From assembly GCF_018555685.1 (NCBI RefSeq), contig NZ_JAFLWW010000009.1, forward strand, positions 124,001 to 188,000: DNA of 64,000 nucleotides. Reading direction: 5' to 3'. Source of the DNA: Aminobacter anthyllidis. Lineage in GTDB: Bacteria > Pseudomonadota > Alphaproteobacteria > Rhizobiales > Rhizobiaceae. This document shows, piece by piece, positions 9,486 to 20,257 of the stretch. How positions within the stretch are numbered: position 1 is the stretch's first letter; every line of letters begins with the position of its first letter. Both the position numbers and the translations under genes were made by a program. The notes under the pieces are model-generated. The model made no database searches. It was given only the letters and a program-made list of their open reading frames with translations, and was not told where the DNA came from.

Positions 9486-10477
9486 GTGCGACAGCATCCA
9501 GTGGAACTGCCTCGATAGGCTCGAAATTCTCCGGCGCGCACCGACTGCTCGCCTTCGCCAGCCTGATCGCGCTGGTCCTTGTGTTCAGCCTCGCCTCGCC
9601 CAACTTCATGCAGACCTCCAACATCATCGCCATCCTGCAGGCGACCTCGGTCAACGGCGTGCTGGCGATTGCCGCGACGCTGGTCATCATAACCGGCGGC
9701 ATCGACCTGTCGGTCGGCACGCTGATGACCTTCTGTGCTGTCATCGCGGGCGTGGTGCTGACCTTCTGGGGCATGCCGCTCGGCCTTGGCGTGCTTGCCG
9801 CCATCCTCGCCGGCGCCGCCAGCGGGACGCTCTCGGGCACCTTCGTCGCCAAGCTCAAGATCCCGCCCTTCATCGCCACGCTCGGCATGATGCTGATCCT
9901 CAAGGGGCTGTCGCTGGTCATCTCCGGCACCCGGCCGATCTATTTCAACGGCACCCCCGGCTTCACCCAGATCTCGCAAGGTTCGCTGATCGGCACGGTC
10001 ATTCCCGGCCTGCCCATACCCAATGGTGTGCTGATCCTGTTCCTGGTGGCGATCGCCACGAGCTTCATCCTTGAGCGCACCATCCTCGGCCGCTTCACCT
10101 TCGCGCTGGGATCGAACGAGGAGGCGGTGCGACTGTCGGGCGTCAACACCGACCGCTGGAAGATCGCCGTCTACGCGCTCGCCGGCGGCATCTGCGGCAT
10201 CGCCGGGCTGCTGATCGCGTCGCGCCTCAACTCGGCGCAGCCGGCGCTCGGCCAGGGCTACGAACTCGACGCCATCGCGGCGGTCGTCATCGGCGGCACC
10301 TCGCTGTCAGGCGGCCGCGGCACCATCATCGGCACGCTCATCGGAGCGCTCATCATCTCCGTGCTCGCCAACGGGCTGCGCATCCTATCGGTCGCCCAGG
10401 AGTGGCAGACCGTGGTCACCGGCTCGATCATCATTCTCGCCGTCTACACCGACATTCTGCGGCGCCGCAGGCTTTGA
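9482..10477 (+). CDS. Sugar ABC transporter permease (RbsC type)
   Basis: Inner-membrane channel protein of 331 residues with the hydrophobic-segment pattern of RbsC. The family motif [17 protein letters not shown] is near residue 60-77 and [20 protein letters not shown] near residue 270. The start ATG overlaps the ATPase stop. A hairpin and about 100 bases of spacer separate it from the binding-protein gene. Confidence 0.93.
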   Translation: MSATASSGTASIGSKFSGAHRLLAFASLIALVLVFSLASPNFMQTSNIIAILQATSVNGVLAIAATLVIITGGIDLSVGTLMTFCAVIAGVVLTFWGMPLGLGVLAAILAGAASGTLSGTFVAKLKIPPFIATLGMMLILKGLSLVISGTRPIYFNGTPGFTQISQGSLIGTVIPGLPIPNGVLILFLVAIATSFILERTILGRFTFALGSNEEAVRLSGVNTDRWKIAVYALAGGICGIAGLLIASRLNSAQPALGQGYELDAIAAVVIGGTSLSGGRGTIIGTLIGALIISVLANGLRILSVAQEWQTVVTGSIIILAVYTDILRRRRL

Positions 10478-10491
10478 GCAAGGCTTGCTTC

Positions 10492-10513
10492 GCGCAGCGC
10501 CGTCGTGCTGCGC
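10492..10513 (+). promoter_or_regulatory. Stem-loop between permease and binding-protein genes
   Basis: GCGCAGC (10492-10498) and GCTGCGC (10507-10513) form a 7-bp stem with an 8-base loop, without a T-run. It sits in the leader of the binding-protein gene, where such hairpins often stabilise or separate the SBP message from the membrane-subunit message. This role is inferred. Confidence 0.4.
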
Positions 10514-10579
10514 CAACACCAAGAAGAGAGCGAAAGCGCTCCCCCGGCAACGATCAACCAAGATTCAATCGGAGGAAAC

Positions 10580-11527
10580 ATGTTCACTAGACGCACCGTG
10601 CTTGGCGCCCTCAGCGCCATGACAATCCTCGGCTACGGCTCGACCATGGCAATGGCCCAGGACAAGATGTACATCCCGCTCATCTCCAAGGGCTTCCAGC
10701 ACCAGTTCTGGCAGGCCGTGAAGGCGGGCGCCGACAAGGCCGCCGCCGATCTCGGCGTCACCGTCACCTTCGAAGGTCCGGATTCGGAAACGCAGGTCGA
10801 CCGCCAGATCGACATGCTGGCGGCGGCGCTCGCCAAGAAGCCGGCGGCGATCGGTTTCGCCGCGCTCGACAGCCAGGCAGCGCTGCCGCTGCTGCAGCAG
10901 GCCAAGGACGCCAAGATCCCGGTCGTCGCCTTCGACTCCGGCGTCGAAGGCGACATCCCTGTCGCCACCGCATCGACCAACAACATCGCCGCCGCAGCGC
11001 TTGCCGCCGACAAGATGGCCGCGCTGATCGGCGACGAAGGCAAGGTGGCGTTGGTCGTGCATGACCAGACCAGCCGCACCGGCATCGATCGCCGCGACGG
11101 CTTCGTCAACCGCATGAAGGAAGCCCATCCGAAGGTCGAGATCGTCGCCATCGAATATGGTGAAGGCGATCACCTCAAGTCGACTGAGATCACCAAGGCG
11201 ATCCTGCAGGCCAACCCTGATCTCAAGGGCATGTTCGGCGCCAATGAAGGCTCGGCCATCGGCGTCGTCAACGGCGCCAAGGAACTGGGCCGTCAGCTGG
11301 TGATCATCGGCTACGACTCGGGCGCCCAGCAGAAGGCGGCGATCCGCGACGGCCAGATGGCCGGCGCCATCACCCAGAACCCGGTCGGCATCGGCTACAA
11401 GACCGTCGAAGCGGCGGTCAAGGCAGCCAAGGGCGAAGCCGTTGAGAAGAACATCGACACCGGCTTCTACTACTACGACAAGACCAACATCGATCAGCCC
11501 GAGATCGCAGCGGTGTTGTACGACTGA
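10580..11527 (+). CDS. Sugar ABC transporter substrate-binding protein (RbsB type)
   Basis: Periplasmic type-I binding protein of 315 residues. A signal peptide is visible (MFTRRTVLGALSAMTILGYGSTMAMAQ), with a likely cut after AMA. The fold hallmark FEGPDSETQVDRQIDML follows around residue 60. GGAGG lies seven bases before the ATG at 10580, so an upstream in-frame ATG at 10505 is rejected. It completes a CUT2 importer with the two preceding genes. L-fucose is the likely ligand from context. The gene is followed by a strong hairpin with a T-rich tail. Confidence 0.92.
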   Translation: MFTRRTVLGALSAMTILGYGSTMAMAQDKMYIPLISKGFQHQFWQAVKAGADKAAADLGVTVTFEGPDSETQVDRQIDMLAAALAKKPAAIGFAALDSQAALPLLQQAKDAKIPVVAFDSGVEGDIPVATASTNNIAAAALAADKMAALIGDEGKVALVVHDQTSRTGIDRRDGFVNRMKEAHPKVEIVAIEYGEGDHLKSTEITKAILQANPDLKGMFGANEGSAIGVVNGAKELGRQLVIIGYDSGAQQKAAIRDGQMAGAITQNPVGIGYKTVEAAVKAAKGEAVEKNIDTGFYYYDKTNIDQPEIAAVLYD

Positions 11528-11543
11528 TCCCGCGCAACTCTCC

Positions 11544-11574
11544 CCGGAGGCGGTGTGCCGCCTCCGGTTTCTTT
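11544..11574 (+). terminator. Intrinsic terminator or attenuator inside the fucose gene cluster
   Basis: A perfect 10-bp stem CCGGAGGCGG/CCGCCTCCGG with a TGTG loop is followed by TTTCTTT. It lies between the binding-protein gene and the FAH-hydrolase gene, all on the plus strand. It should end most transporter transcripts or set a lower level of the downstream enzymes by read-through. Confidence 0.8.
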
Positions 11575-11591
11575 CAATCAAGGTGATCCAG

Positions 11592-12446
11592 ATGAAACTG
11601 CTCCGCTACGGCCCCAAGGGTACCGAAAAGCCCGGCGTCCTTGACACTGCCGGCCGCGTCCGCGACCTCTCAGGCATAATCGACGACATTGCCGGCGACG
11701 TGCTGACGCCTGCAGGCCTCGACCGCCTCCGCGCTGTCGACGTCGCCACGTTGCCGCTTGTTGCCGGGACCCCGCAGCAGAACCTGCGCCTCGGCGCCTG
11801 CGTCGGCCGCATCGGCAAATTCATCTGCATCGGCCTCAACTACGCCGACCACGCCGCTGAGACCGGCGCAGCCATCCCCGCCGAACCCATCGTATTCAAC
11901 AAATGGACCTCGGCCATCGTCGGTCCCGACGACGACGTCGAAATCCCACGCGGCTCGGTCAAGACCGATTGGGAGGTCGAGCTTGGCGTCGTCATCGGCA
12001 AGCCCGGCCGCTACATCGACGAGGCAGACGCGATGAGCCACGTCGCCGGCTATTGCGTCATCAACGACGTCTCCGAACGCGAATACCAGATCGAGCGCGG
12101 CGGCACCTGGGACAAGGGCAAGGGCTGCGACACCTTCGGCCCGACCGGCCCCTGGATGGTGACGGCTGACGAGATCGCCGACCCGCAGGACCTCAAGATG
12201 TGGCTCGACGTCGACGGCAAGCGGTTCCAGGACGGCTCGACCAGGACCATGATCTTCACCGTCCAGCAGGTCGTTGCCTACCTCAGCCGCTTCATGAGCC
12301 TGCAGGCCGGCGACGTCATCTCCACCGGCACACCGCCCGGCGTCGGGCTCGGCCAGAAGCCCCCAGTCTATCTCAAGCCCGGCCAGACGATGACCCTCGG
12401 TATCGAAGGCCTCGGCACCCAGAGGCAGCGCGTCGTCGCTGCCTGA
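11592..12446 (+). CDS. FAH-family hydrolase, probable 2,4-diketo-3-deoxy-L-fuconate hydrolase
   Basis: Fumarylacetoacetate-hydrolase fold protein of 284 residues, expected to cleave 2,4-diketo-3-deoxy-L-fuconate to pyruvate and L-lactate at the end of the pathway. The FAH core is clear: FICIGLNYADHAAETGAAIPAEPIVF near residue 78, DWEVELGVVIGK with metal-binding Glu residues near 136-140, GYCVINDVSEREYQ, and GDVISTGTPPGVGLG near 240. The ATG at 11592 opens the conserved MKLLRYG N-terminus; the frame is open further upstream but that overlaps the previous gene. Confidence 0.88.
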   Translation: MKLLRYGPKGTEKPGVLDTAGRVRDLSGIIDDIAGDVLTPAGLDRLRAVDVATLPLVAGTPQQNLRLGACVGRIGKFICIGLNYADHAAETGAAIPAEPIVFNKWTSAIVGPDDDVEIPRGSVKTDWEVELGVVIGKPGRYIDEADAMSHVAGYCVINDVSEREYQIERGGTWDKGKGCDTFGPTGPWMVTADEIADPQDLKMWLDVDGKRFQDGSTRTMIFTVQQVVAYLSRFMSLQAGDVISTGTPPGVGLGQKPPVYLKPGQTMTLGIEGLGTQRQRVVAA

Positions 12447-12467
12447 ACCCCTCAGGGATACCCTACC

Positions 12468-14527
<2,060 letters not shown>

Positions 14528-14625
14528 CGCCGACGCCCCCATGTTGCCAAGGTTCGCATGTCGTGCGATGTGCAAAGCCATTGCAAGAGCGCCTGCCCCG
14601 CTCAGCCATTGTCGGGGAATCGTGA

Positions 14626-15909
14626 GTGCACAAGAAGCTGGACGAGCTGTCGGTTGAGACGTCAGCATCGAATTTGTCGCTTGGCGGGATTTTGCTCAAC
14701 GAGCTGGCGCCCGAACCGGTAACCTACCCGCTCGTCTCTTTCATCATCCGCAACTGGAACTACGCCCGCTTCGTGGGATCGGCGATCCGCTCGGTTCGCA
14801 ACCAGACCTACCCCAACTTCGAGGCCATCGTCGTCGACAATGGCTCGACGGACGACAGTCGCGCAGAGATCGAGGCAGAGATCGCCGACGACCCGCGGTT
14901 TCGCACGATCTGGCTCGACGAAAACCTCGGCGCGCTCGCCGGCGCATTGAAGGGCCTCGATGTCGCGCGCGGCGATTTCGTCACCTTCGTCGATTCCGAC
15001 GACTATCTGCTCGCCGACTTTGCCGCCATGCACGTCCAGGCGCATCTGGCGCTGCCGCGCGGTGTCGCCTTCACATCGAGCGCGGTGATCGAGATCGATG
15101 CCACTGGCGCCGCATTGGGGACTGGCCTGAGGGGGTTGCAGCTCGAGACACGCAATGGCGGCCTGCGAAGCTCGTTTTTGGTGCTGCGGTTGTCGGAGGT
15201 CAGCGGCGCGCAGTTCGATCAACTCGACCGCAGCATCGTTGCTCATCCGCCCACCGAAAATGGCTGGCTGTGGTCACCGGGCACATCAAACATGTTCCGC
15301 CGTTTCCTGCTCGAAACGATACGGCCACGCGCCAAGCCGGATGTCATGTTCGGCCTTTCGGCCGACGGCCATTTTTGCCGGCTCGCCCATGTATTCGGCG
15401 GCTCAGCCACGATCGCCATGCCGCTGTCGGCTTACCGGCTGCATGGCGACAACTTCTTCGCCGGCAACCCGGCGCTGGACGGCGTGGTGGACGTCTCCGG
15501 CCCTGCGAGGCGATTTTTCCCCGCGCGCCGCCGCGAGGCGATGCGCGTTCTGGTCGAGGACGCCGCATCACTTTCGGCGCGCATGGGCGCGTGGCGCTTC
15601 TGGTCCTCGATCGCCCAGGTTCTCGACAGCGACGGTGTCTCTTCGGTGCAGGTTTTCGAAGCACCGCAAGCCCAGGCCATCATCTCTGAAAACCTGCCAT
15701 TGCTCTTCGCCACCTTCGGCAAATGGAACACTCTGCGCAAGCTGCGGGAGCTGATGTCACGAAGCGCATTGCAAGCGATCCTCCACGCGGCCGACCATGG
15801 CTCTGCTGCTTACGCACCGCGCATGATCGGCATCGAAATCTCGATGCTTGAAGCCAGGCTACGGCGCAAACGTCGCGCCAAGGCCGCAAGGCGCGGGCTG
15901 CGACGATAG
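14626..15909 (+). CDS. Glycosyltransferase family 2 protein
   Basis: Cytoplasmic or membrane-associated glycosyltransferase of 427 residues with a GT-A domain in the N-terminal half. The nucleotide-sugar site is marked by SFIIRNWNYARFVGSAIRS near residue 40, VVDNGSTDDS near 72 and the metal-binding FVDSDDY near 125. The C-terminal ~200 residues have no motif I recognise, and no strong membrane segments are visible. The start is GTG at 14626. It stands alone between the fucose locus and a convergent luxR gene; donor and acceptor are unknown. Confidence 0.82.
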   Translation: MHKKLDELSVETSASNLSLGGILLNELAPEPVTYPLVSFIIRNWNYARFVGSAIRSVRNQTYPNFEAIVVDNGSTDDSRAEIEAEIADDPRFRTIWLDENLGALAGALKGLDVARGDFVTFVDSDDYLLADFAAMHVQAHLALPRGVAFTSSAVIEIDATGAALGTGLRGLQLETRNGGLRSSFLVLRLSEVSGAQFDQLDRSIVAHPPTENGWLWSPGTSNMFRRFLLETIRPRAKPDVMFGLSADGHFCRLAHVFGGSATIAMPLSAYRLHGDNFFAGNPALDGVVDVSGPARRFFPARRREAMRVLVEDAASLSARMGAWRFWSSIAQVLDSDGVSSVQVFEAPQAQAIISENLPLLFATFGKWNTLRKLRELMSRSALQAILHAADHGSAAYAPRMIGIEISMLEARLRRKRRAKAARRGLRR

Positions 15910-15927
15910 CGGCCGTCGTCCTTGCGA

Positions 15928-15946
15928 GGCAGGCCTTCAGCCTGCC
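15928..15946. terminator. Hairpin between convergent glycosyltransferase and LuxR genes
   Basis: GGCAGGC-CTTCA-GCCTGCC forms a 7-bp stem between the two convergent genes and overlaps the last codons of the LuxR gene. It lacks a T-run on the plus strand, so termination is only likely. Confidence 0.45.
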
Positions 15947-16770
15947 GGCATGTGTCCGCGCACATGCTGGAGAAAAAGCGACAGGAGCTCAGCCTGGGTC
16001 GAGATGCCCAGCCTCTCATAGGCATGCTTGCGATGGGTTTTGACCGTGGCGCGCGAGATGTCGAGAAGTGCCGCGATCGATTCCGACGAGTGCCCGCGCA
16101 GCACCAGCACCATGACCTCACGCTCGCGGTTGGTCAGAAGATCGCTGCCGAAGTTGTTGTAGGCCGCCTCGGCCCAGCCAGCACCATGCGAGACCCGCTC
16201 GGCGGCATGCCGCGCCTTGATGCGCTCCCAATGCTGGCGAAAGCTCGCCTCGATCAGCGGCAGCATGCCGGCGAGCCTCTCGATCGCCGCGCCGTCGAAG
16301 CTCCCCGGCTCGGCCCTGTATATGCCGATCTCGGTCGTCTCGCCGTCGTCGAGCGTCACCGCGATATCGATCTCCTCGAGCCCGCGCGGCCAGCCTCGGG
16401 TGATGTAGCCGATCTCCTCCGTCTCCGAGATGATGATCTCGTAGGAGCGGTAGACCTCGCTCTGAAGGTAATGATCGGGCGCAAGATCGCGGATGCGGTA
16501 GACGCCTGAGGCGATGCCCTTGAGATGGCTCTGGTAGAACGGGTTGAGCAGGTAGGTCTGCGCCAGATATTGCCTCAGCCCGTTGCGCGCCTGCTCGCCC
16601 TTGAAGTCGTCGTGGATGTGCAGCGGCGGATGGCTGCCGCGATAAACGACGATCGCGATCATGTCGAACGCAACGTGGCTGCGCATCCAGCCGGCCAGGA
16701 TCGATGGAAACGCCGGCGCGCCGATGGCACCGACCAGTTCCGCCACATCGCGATAGTCGTCCTGCGGCAT
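15937..16770 (-). CDS. LuxR-family transcriptional regulator
   Basis: DNA-binding regulator of about 277 residues. The C-terminal LuxR helix-turn-helix is clear: LLTNREREVMVLVLRGHSSE with SRATVKTHRKHAYERLGIST, residues about 210-265. The N-terminal ~200 residues do not match an autoinducer domain by eye and probably sense a small molecule. The ATG at 16770 is preferred because residues before it are arginine- and serine-rich and overlap the promoter region. It is divergent from a PLP aminotransferase gene 131 bases away and may control it. A 16-bp palindrome lies in that gap. Confidence 0.85.
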   Translation of the reverse strand: MPQDDYRDVAELVGAIGAPAFPSILAGWMRSHVAFDMIAIVVYRGSHPPLHIHDDFKGEQARNGLRQYLAQTYLLNPFYQSHLKGIASGVYRIRDLAPDHYLQSEVYRSYEIIISETEEIGYITRGWPRGLEEIDIAVTLDDGETTEIGIYRAEPGSFDGAAIERLAGMLPLIEASFRQHWERIKARHAAERVSHGAGWAEAAYNNFGSDLLTNREREVMVLVLRGHSSESIAALLDISRATVKTHRKHAYERLGISTQAELLSLFLQHVRGHMPAG

Positions 16771-16802
16771 GCCCTTGCTGCGTCCCCTTGTGCTCGCAAA
16801 CC

Positions 16803-16818
16803 TCCTCCCCTGGGAGGA
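16803..16818. promoter_or_regulatory. Palindrome in the luxR-aminotransferase divergent promoter
   Basis: TCCTCCC-CT-GGGAGGA is a perfect palindrome with 7-bp arms, midway between the divergent LuxR and aminotransferase genes. Its size and position fit a LuxR-type dimer site, although the sequence does not match a known lux box. Confidence 0.4.
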
Positions 16819-16901
16819 TGGCTTGCCATGGCGATCCTGACTAACGCTGTTCGCCGACATGATCGCAACGGCTGGCATGCCGTGGGACGGGAGAGCGCAA
16901 G

Positions 16902-18008
16902 ATGAACTACGCCAGGATGGTAATCGAAAAGGAAGCACCGGAGGAATATGGCTACGACCGTATTCGCTACAATCTCTCTGAAAGCTCGATTGCCGACCAG
17001 AAGCTGTCCGAGATCGGCCTGTCCTTGCCCGACCTGACACTGTTTTACGGCGAGCATCGCGGCGACAAGGCCCTGCGCGACCTGATAGCCGGCCAGGATG
17101 CGGGGCTTTCGGCCGACCATGTCCTGGTCACCGCGGGTGCGGCCGGCGCGCTGTTCATCATCGCCACCAGCCTGCTGTCTGATAAGGACCACCTCGTGGT
17201 GGTGCGGCCCAACTACGCCACCAACATCGAAACGCCGCGCGCCATCGGCTGCGCCATCAGCTACATCGACCTCGATTTCGACAACAACTTCGCCATCGAC
17301 CTCGCCGAAGTCGCTGCCGCCCTGCGTCCCGATACGCGCTATATCAGCGTCACCTGCCCGCACAACCCAACCGGCACAATCATGAGCCGCGCCGACCTCG
17401 ACGGGCTGATCGCCCTTGCCGAGCGCCATGGCTGTTACCTGCTGGTCGACGAGACTTATCGCGACCTGAGCTACGGCCAGCGCCTGCCCGCCGCCGCATC
17501 GCTCAGTGCGAGCGCCATCAGCGTCTCGTCGCTGTCCAAGGCCTTCGGCATCCCCGGCATCCGCATCGGCTGGCTGGTCACCCAGGATCCAGAGCTGTAC
17601 GAACGGTTCCTTGCTGCCAAGGAGCAGATCGGCATTTGCGGCAGTGTCATCGACGAGGCCATCGCGCGCGCCATGCTCGAACGCCGCGACGATTTCCTTG
17701 GCGCGCTGATGCCCGAGATGAAGCTCAGGCGCGACATCGTCCAGCAATGGATCGACCGCGAGCCGCTCGTCGACTGGGTCCGGCCGGAAGGCGGCGTCGT
17801 CGGCTTCCCCCGGCTTAATGTCGGGTCCGATTTCGATCTCGACCGCTTCTATAACGGCCTGCTCGAAAAGCACGGCGCCTATGTCGGCCCCGGCCACTGG
17901 TTCGAGATGCCGCGCAACTACTTCCGCGTCGGCTTCGGCTGGCCGACCGAAGCGGAACTGAGGAGCGGGCTCGAAGCCATTTCCGCCGCCCTGCGCGAGC
18001 AGAACTGA
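16902..18008 (+). CDS. PLP-dependent aminotransferase class I/II
   Basis: Fold-type I aminotransferase of 368 residues. PLP-site landmarks are visible: ACGxG-like TAGAAGALF near residue 80 for phosphate, HNPTG near 161, LVDETYRD near 183 with the ring-binding Asp, and SSLSKAFGIPGIRIGWLV with the Schiff-base Lys near residue 212. A conserved Arg for substrate carboxylate is likely in YFRVGFGW near the C-terminus. The amino-group donor is unknown. It precedes arginase and ornithine cyclodeaminase on the same strand, so a role near arginine or ornithine metabolism is possible but unproven. Confidence 0.88.
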   Translation: MNYARMVIEKEAPEEYGYDRIRYNLSESSIADQKLSEIGLSLPDLTLFYGEHRGDKALRDLIAGQDAGLSADHVLVTAGAAGALFIIATSLLSDKDHLVVVRPNYATNIETPRAIGCAISYIDLDFDNNFAIDLAEVAAALRPDTRYISVTCPHNPTGTIMSRADLDGLIALAERHGCYLLVDETYRDLSYGQRLPAAASLSASAISVSSLSKAFGIPGIRIGWLVTQDPELYERFLAAKEQIGICGSVIDEAIARAMLERRDDFLGALMPEMKLRRDIVQQWIDREPLVDWVRPEGGVVGFPRLNVGSDFDLDRFYNGLLEKHGAYVGPGHWFEMPRNYFRVGFGWPTEAELRSGLEAISAALREQN

Positions 18009-18035
18009 GCCTCTTGGCCTGGCAAAAAGCGATAG

Positions 18036-18242
18036 CGACGGCGCCGGGCCAAAACCGCCTTCGTGACGGCAGCACTTGAGACCGGCACCATCAGGCATCT
18101 GCGCCCATCAGTGGACGCCACGCTCGGGGCATATTATGCCTTGGTGCATGCGCGCTCGAACGTCGCCGACGCCTTCGTCGCCTGGCTGAAGAGCGAGGGC
18201 AAAGGCGCAGAGGCTGGACACATCAGCGAGTGCGAGAATTGA
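18036..18242 (+). pseudogene. Remnant of a LysR-type regulator (C-terminal fragment only)
   Basis: Translation of this stretch gives about 68 residues that read like the end of a LysR effector domain: ALETGTIRHLRPSV, then AYYALVHARSN, then AFVAWLKSEG. An in-frame stop lies directly upstream at 18033-18035, and the DNA-binding domain and most of the effector domain are absent. It is in the same direction as the flanking genes, immediately upstream of arginase, where a regulator of arginine catabolism would be expected. A GTG at 18063 could restart translation of 59 residues, but function is unlikely. Confidence 0.65.
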
Positions 18243-18250
18243 AAACAGCA

Positions 18251-18266
18251 CCGGGCCACGGCCCGG
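18251..18266 (+). promoter_or_regulatory. Strong hairpin just upstream of the arginase ribosome site
   Basis: CCGGGCC-AC-GGCCCGG is a perfect 7-bp G/C palindrome a few bases before the GAGGAG ribosome site of the arginase gene. It could limit read-through or ribosome access, or be an operator. There is no T-run. Confidence 0.35.
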
Positions 18267-18281
18267 CGAGGAGATATTGAG

Positions 18282-19202
18282 ATGCATTGCCGGATCATTG
18301 GCGCCCCCATCCAGGAAGGCACCGATCGCAGGGGCTGCGACATGGGGCCAAGCTCGCTCCGCACCGCTGGCCTCGTCGAGGCACTGGTCGAGCTCGGCCA
18401 TTCCGTCGCCGACATGGGACAGGTGGTGCCGACACCGGGGCCGCTGCAGGCGCACCCAAACAAGGCGTTGAAAGCCTTGCCAGCGATCGCCGCCTGGACC
18501 GCCGCCCTGGCCGAGGCTGCCTACCAGATGAGCGCCGACGCCCTGCCGATCTTCCTCGGCGGCGACCACAGCATGTCGGCAGGCACGGTCAGCGGCATTG
18601 CCCGGCGCGCCGACGAGCTCGGCAAGCCGCTGTTCGTGCTCTGGCTCGATGCGCACCCGGATTTCCACACGCTCGACACCACGACCAGCGGTAATCTGCA
18701 TGGCGTGCCGCTTGCCTATGCCAGCGGCCTGTCCGGCTTTCAGGGCTATTTCCCGAAGCTTCAGGCCAATGTCAGCCCTGAGCGCATCTGTGCGATTGGC
18801 ATCCGCAGCGTCGATCCGGCCGAGCGTGTCGCGCTCGCCGAGGCCGGCGTCGTCGTCCACGACATGCGCGCCATCGACGAGCATGGCATCGCGCCTTTGC
18901 TGCGCGCCTTCCTTGAGCGCGTCGCGGCGGAAGGCGGCATGCTGCATGTCAGCTTCGACGTCGACTTCCTCGATCCGGCGATCGCACCGGCCGTCGGCAC
19001 CACCGTGCCTGGTGGCGCGACCTTCCGCGAGGCGCACCTGGTGATGGAAATGCTGCATGACAGCGGCCTGGTCACCAGCCTCGACCTCGTCGAGCTGAAC
19101 CCCTTCCTCGACGAACGCGGCCGCACCGCAACGCTGATGGTCGACCTGACGGCGAGCCTGATGGGCCGCCGCATCATGGATCGTCCGACCCGGAGTTTCT
19201 GA
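18282..19202 (+). CDS. rocF: Arginase
   Basis: Hydrolyses L-arginine to L-ornithine and urea. The 306-residue protein has the ureohydrolase manganese ligands in order: GGDHS near residue 95, WLDAHPDFHT (DAHxD) near 122-130, and SFDVDFLDP (DxDxxDP) near 226. The N-terminal GAPIQEGTDRRGCDMGP segment and ELNPFLDERGRTA near the end are typical of arginases rather than agmatinases. The downstream ornithine cyclodeaminase two bases later makes a two-gene arginine-to-proline module. Confidence 0.93.
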   Translation: MHCRIIGAPIQEGTDRRGCDMGPSSLRTAGLVEALVELGHSVADMGQVVPTPGPLQAHPNKALKALPAIAAWTAALAEAAYQMSADALPIFLGGDHSMSAGTVSGIARRADELGKPLFVLWLDAHPDFHTLDTTTSGNLHGVPLAYASGLSGFQGYFPKLQANVSPERICAIGIRSVDPAERVALAEAGVVVHDMRAIDEHGIAPLLRAFLERVAAEGGMLHVSFDVDFLDPAIAPAVGTTVPGGATFREAHLVMEMLHDSGLVTSLDLVELNPFLDERGRTATLMVDLTASLMGRRIMDRPTRSF

Positions 19203-19204
19203 TC

Positions 19205-20257
19205 ATGACCGAAAAACTGAACGTCGTTCCGTTCGTCAGCGTCGACCACATGATGAAGCTGGTGCTGGCGGTCGGCGTCGAACGCTTCCTGACCGAGCTG
19301 TCGGCCTATGTCGAAGAGGATTTCCTGCGCTGGGAGCAGTTCGACAAGACCCCGCGCATCGCCTCGCACAGCCATGACGGCGTCATCGAGCTGATGCCGA
19401 CAAGCGACGGCCACCTCTACGGCTTCAAATACGTCAACGGCCATCCCAAGAACACCCGCGACGGCCGCCAGACGGTGACCGCCTTCGGCGTGCTCGCCGA
19501 CGTTGGCAACGGCTATCCGATGCTGCTGACCGAAATGACCATCCTGACGGCGCTGCGCACCGCGGCCACCTCGGCGGTGGCGGCCAAGTATCTCGCGCCC
19601 AAGGGCGCCGACACCATGGCCATCATCGGCAACGGCGCCCAGTCGGAGTTCCAAGCCCTGGCCTTCAAGGCACTGCTTGGCGTGAACAAGCTGCGCCTCT
19701 ACGACATCGACGCCTCGGCTTCGCAAAAATGCCAGGCGAACCTTGCCGGCATGGGCTTCGACATCGTCATCTCAGACAATGCGCAGGACGCGGTCGAAGG
19801 TGCCCAGATCATCACCACCGTCACCGCCGACAAGCAGCTTGCGACGATCCTCACCGACAACATGGTCGGCACCGGCGTGCATATCAACGCCGTCGGCGGC
19901 GATTGCCCGGGCAAGACGGAGCTGCACCGCGACATCCTGCTGCGCTCGGACATCTTCGTCGAGTTTCCGCCACAGACCCGCATCGAGGGCGAGATCCAGC
20001 AATTGCCCGCCGATCACCCTGTCATCGAGCTGTGGCAGGTCATGGCAGGCAAGGCGCAGGGCCGCAGTTCGAGCGCGCAGGTGACGCTGTTCGACAGCGT
20101 TGGCTTTGCCATCGAGGATTTCTCCGCGCTGCGCTACGTCAGGGACAAGCTGATCGACACCGGCCTGTTCGAGGAACTCGACCTTCTCGCCGACCCCGAC
20201 GAGCCGCGCGACCTGTTCGGCATGCTGTTGCGCGCCGCCAAGGCGTCAGCCATCTAG
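19205..20257 (+). CDS. ocd: Ornithine cyclodeaminase
   Basis: Converts L-ornithine to L-proline and ammonia using bound NAD. The 350-residue protein has the mu-crystallin/OCD layout: KYVNGHPKNTRDGRQTVTAFGVLAD near residue 77, LTALRTAATSAVAAKYLAPKGADTMAIIGNGAQSEFQ (shown from about residue 116, containing the Rossmann GNGAQS), and the catalytic Asp region INAVGGDCPGKTEL near residue 230. It follows arginase with a two-base gap. Confidence 0.93.
   Translation: MTEKLNVVPFVSVDHMMKLVLAVGVERFLTELSAYVEEDFLRWEQFDKTPRIASHSHDGVIELMPTSDGHLYGFKYVNGHPKNTRDGRQTVTAFGVLADVGNGYPMLLTEMTILTALRTAATSAVAAKYLAPKGADTMAIIGNGAQSEFQALAFKALLGVNKLRLYDIDASASQKCQANLAGMGFDIVISDNAQDAVEGAQIITTVTADKQLATILTDNMVGTGVHINAVGGDCPGKTELHRDILLRSDIFVEFPPQTRIEGEIQQLPADHPVIELWQVMAGKAQGRSSSAQVTLFDSVGFAIEDFSALRYVRDKLIDTGLFEELDLLADPDEPRDLFGMLLRAAKASAI

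Noticed and set aside
16659-18098. Minus-strand open frame of about 479 codons over the aminotransferase gene
   Set aside because: It is antisense to a clear PLP enzyme and overlaps the LuxR gene in another frame. It shows the low-complexity composition of GC-rich shadow frames.
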